A DNA stretch of 64,000 bases from Climacium dendroides. Its lineage: Eukaryota > Streptophyta > Bryopsida > Hypnales > Climaciaceae. This document shows, piece after piece, positions 62,609-64,000 of the stretch. The notes below the pieces were generated by a model that ran no database searches, was not told the origin of the DNA, and saw nothing but the letters and a program-made list of their open reading frames with translations. Each line of letters opens with the position of its first letter. The first letter of the stretch is position 1. A program made the translations under genes and the position numbers. Where the stretch lies: NCBI GenBank assembly GCA_950106755.1, contig OX467089.1, positions 18,643,345 to 18,707,344 on the forward strand. Direction: 5' to 3'.

Positions 62609-63813
62609 CAGGGCACGGCTGACGGAATTCTGAAAACTTTCATATTCCTTCCAAATCTGCTCAACCATGTGAACAGGGGCCAAAATTGCTTTCTGATAAG
62701 CCTTACGCACTGTCGTCATCCTGAATGACTCTTCTTGCGGAGTCACAGCCTGCTCATCACATTGATCCAGTACCAAGATCAGATTTGTGAGGTAGTTAAA
62801 ATCCCTACATCGGGATAATTAAGAAACCGGAAATGGATCTCAAGCTACCTGACGAGAAGTGGAAACAAAGAGAAATGTTAAGAAGAACCAAAAGAAATAG
62901 TCAAACCACTTTCAGGCAATTGTGAACTTATAGGGACAGCTTTCAAAAATGATATATATTCAAGCCAAACGGGACCTGCATTAATATCAAACCCTGTTTC
63001 ACATCCACATATTATTCTGGACAGAATATCCCACCGTACGCCACCCTGGTAAAGTTTCTATTCTAGAACTGGAAACATGATATTCAAGTATATTCAGATG
63101 CCTGATAAAAAAACATCGAACTTGCAAAGATGAAGAACGCACCAATATGGCCAAGCATAAACTCAAATGCCTTTTTCATCTCGTCGCGCCCTTCGGTACC
63201 TCTACTGTCGTTCACTTTCTGCATATACCGCAGATACGCTCTCCTGGAATACCATCAAATCAGTAAGTCACTTTCCCTCATTGAATAATTGCAAGACGCG
63301 CCAAACAACATTAATAATACTCATATCCAAGGTTTAGAGTTGAAGGTCCAATTCTGACTTGAACTTCTATGAATAATTCAAACGGAAAACAGTCGGGAAC
63401 TTGCCATATCAAACCACTCTAGCAGACCCAGGTCGCTAACAAAAAATATGGCTGATAAATTCAGAAGAGGAGGTTCTCAAAACAGCGACACAACTTCTAG
63501 GACAGGCAATGCTAAGCGTTAATCTGAAAGATCTAGGAACGTGCTCCGGCCATACCTAGTTCATATTCCATGACAAACGTTCATCTACAGACATCGTCAC
63601 ACATCATAGACCTTGAAACCTAATGCTTTGGAGTAAGCTTCATACGAGTAGTTCAGAATTCGATTTCACTAAGTTAAAGGGAAAATTGGAGAACGGAACT
63701 AACCAAAGGTCCACGTGCAGACACTGAAGCAAACATCGACTAAAAATCTGCTTGACAGCATCGTCATCGTTTGCTGGAAGTTGAGCTTCCGCATAAAGTC
63801 TCCAGAACTTCGC
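62609..63813 (-). CDS. CSTF77: CstF77 (cleavage stimulation factor subunit 3) exons, partial
   Basis: Read on the minus strand: exon 63813-63704 (AKFWRLYAEAQ...DDAVKQIFSRCLLQCLHVDL), exon 63243-63143 (RAYLRYMQKVN...EMKKAFEFMLGHI), exon from 62994 to about 62940 (GFDINAGPVWLEYISFLK), exon 62749-62609 (PQEESFRMTTVRKAYQKAILAPVHMVEQIWKEYESFQNSVSRAL). Joins between exons 1-2 and 2-3 keep the frame. These are the N-terminal HAT repeats of CstF77/Rna14, the scaffold of the cleavage stimulation factor that binds the GU-rich element in pre-mRNA 3'-end processing in the nucleus. The gene enters from beyond 64000. I could not place an in-frame canonical splice between the third and fourth exons and found no further exon below 62609, so this may be a truncated or decayed copy; a very long intron is the alternative. 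Confidence 0.75.
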
Positions 63814-64000
63814 CTGCAAATAAACCTTTGTAAGTCTCATCTAATCTCCACTTTTTCTAAAACAAGTAGCTGCAACTTTATATTCACTCCCAAGATCATG
63901 AGAGCGACATTTTCTACAGCCACAGAGTTTGTGAACTACTACTCGTCCAGGTATCCCTGCTTGTTCAACAATGGTGCTCTGCAAATTAGTTAGAAGACAT
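63814..64000 (-). other. Intron sequence of the CstF77-like gene
   Basis: Ends in a good acceptor (TTTATTTGCAG, minus strand) before the exon at 63813. The preceding exon, expected to encode the region before FPTAAKFW in the family, is not in the window. Confidence 0.5.

Overview
The window looks like nuclear DNA of a land plant, probably a non-seed plant. The supporting signs are an interstitial array of the plant telomere repeat TTTAGGG, spliced host genes with GT-AG introns (a CIP111-type AAA-ATPase and CstF77), a CACTA transposon, a gypsy-type LTR retrotransposon with a tRNA-Asp primer site, and a nuclear copy of the mitochondrial atp1 tail that reads like bryophyte-type atp1. The species cannot be fixed from sequence alone.

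Layout. 1-3.1 kb: AT-rich DNA with a decayed kinase-like fragment. 3.9-9.4 kb: an 11-exon CIP111/AFG2-like AAA-ATPase gene (+). 9.4-10.7 kb: AT-rich DNA with a short tandem duplication. 10.7-43.9 kb: a nest of mobile elements resolved from target-site duplications (TSDs). Host element A is a gypsy-like LTR element with 5' LTR, primer site and gag remnant. Its LTR was hit by F (1.26 kb, TSD CGGTC) and by B (TSD GCCGG/GCCAG). B in turn carries a complete 13.5-kb CACTA element (TSD TAG). The gag of A was hit by C (TSD GCCTT), a solo LTR of the same family. C was hit by D (minus orientation, TSD GTTTT/GTTTC) and by E (same family as B, TSD CCACC). A/C, B/E and D are three LTR families of about 3.4-3.7 kb, and each carries a protein gene inside the LTR.

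44.7-57.6 kb: two divergent genes, an intact DUF7869-like, transposase-like gene (-) and a gene with an INGQHSVAAS motif (+). Each is immediately preceded by an array of 29-bp near-palindromes (10 and 7 copies) whose arms contain TTTAGGG and CCCTAAA. The 6.5 kb between the arrays holds a telomeric array, a 178-bp tandem repeat, an 85-bp direct repeat and a G/T-rich minisatellite. This unit is the best candidate for an undescribed system. 57.6-64 kb: AT-rich DNA with a mitochondrial atp1 fragment, a 186-bp CACTA-type foldback MITE and, at the right edge, exons of CstF77 (-).

How the parts work together: the two host genes (ribosome-maturation/AAA-ATPase and mRNA 3'-end processing) are unrelated housekeeping genes on either side of a transposon-built interval. 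The CACTA element has a Tnp2 transposase gene with one nonsense codon and a divergent TnpA-like gene. The shared palindromes suggest that the two genes at 44.7-57.6 kb belong to one element or regulon; that is inference.
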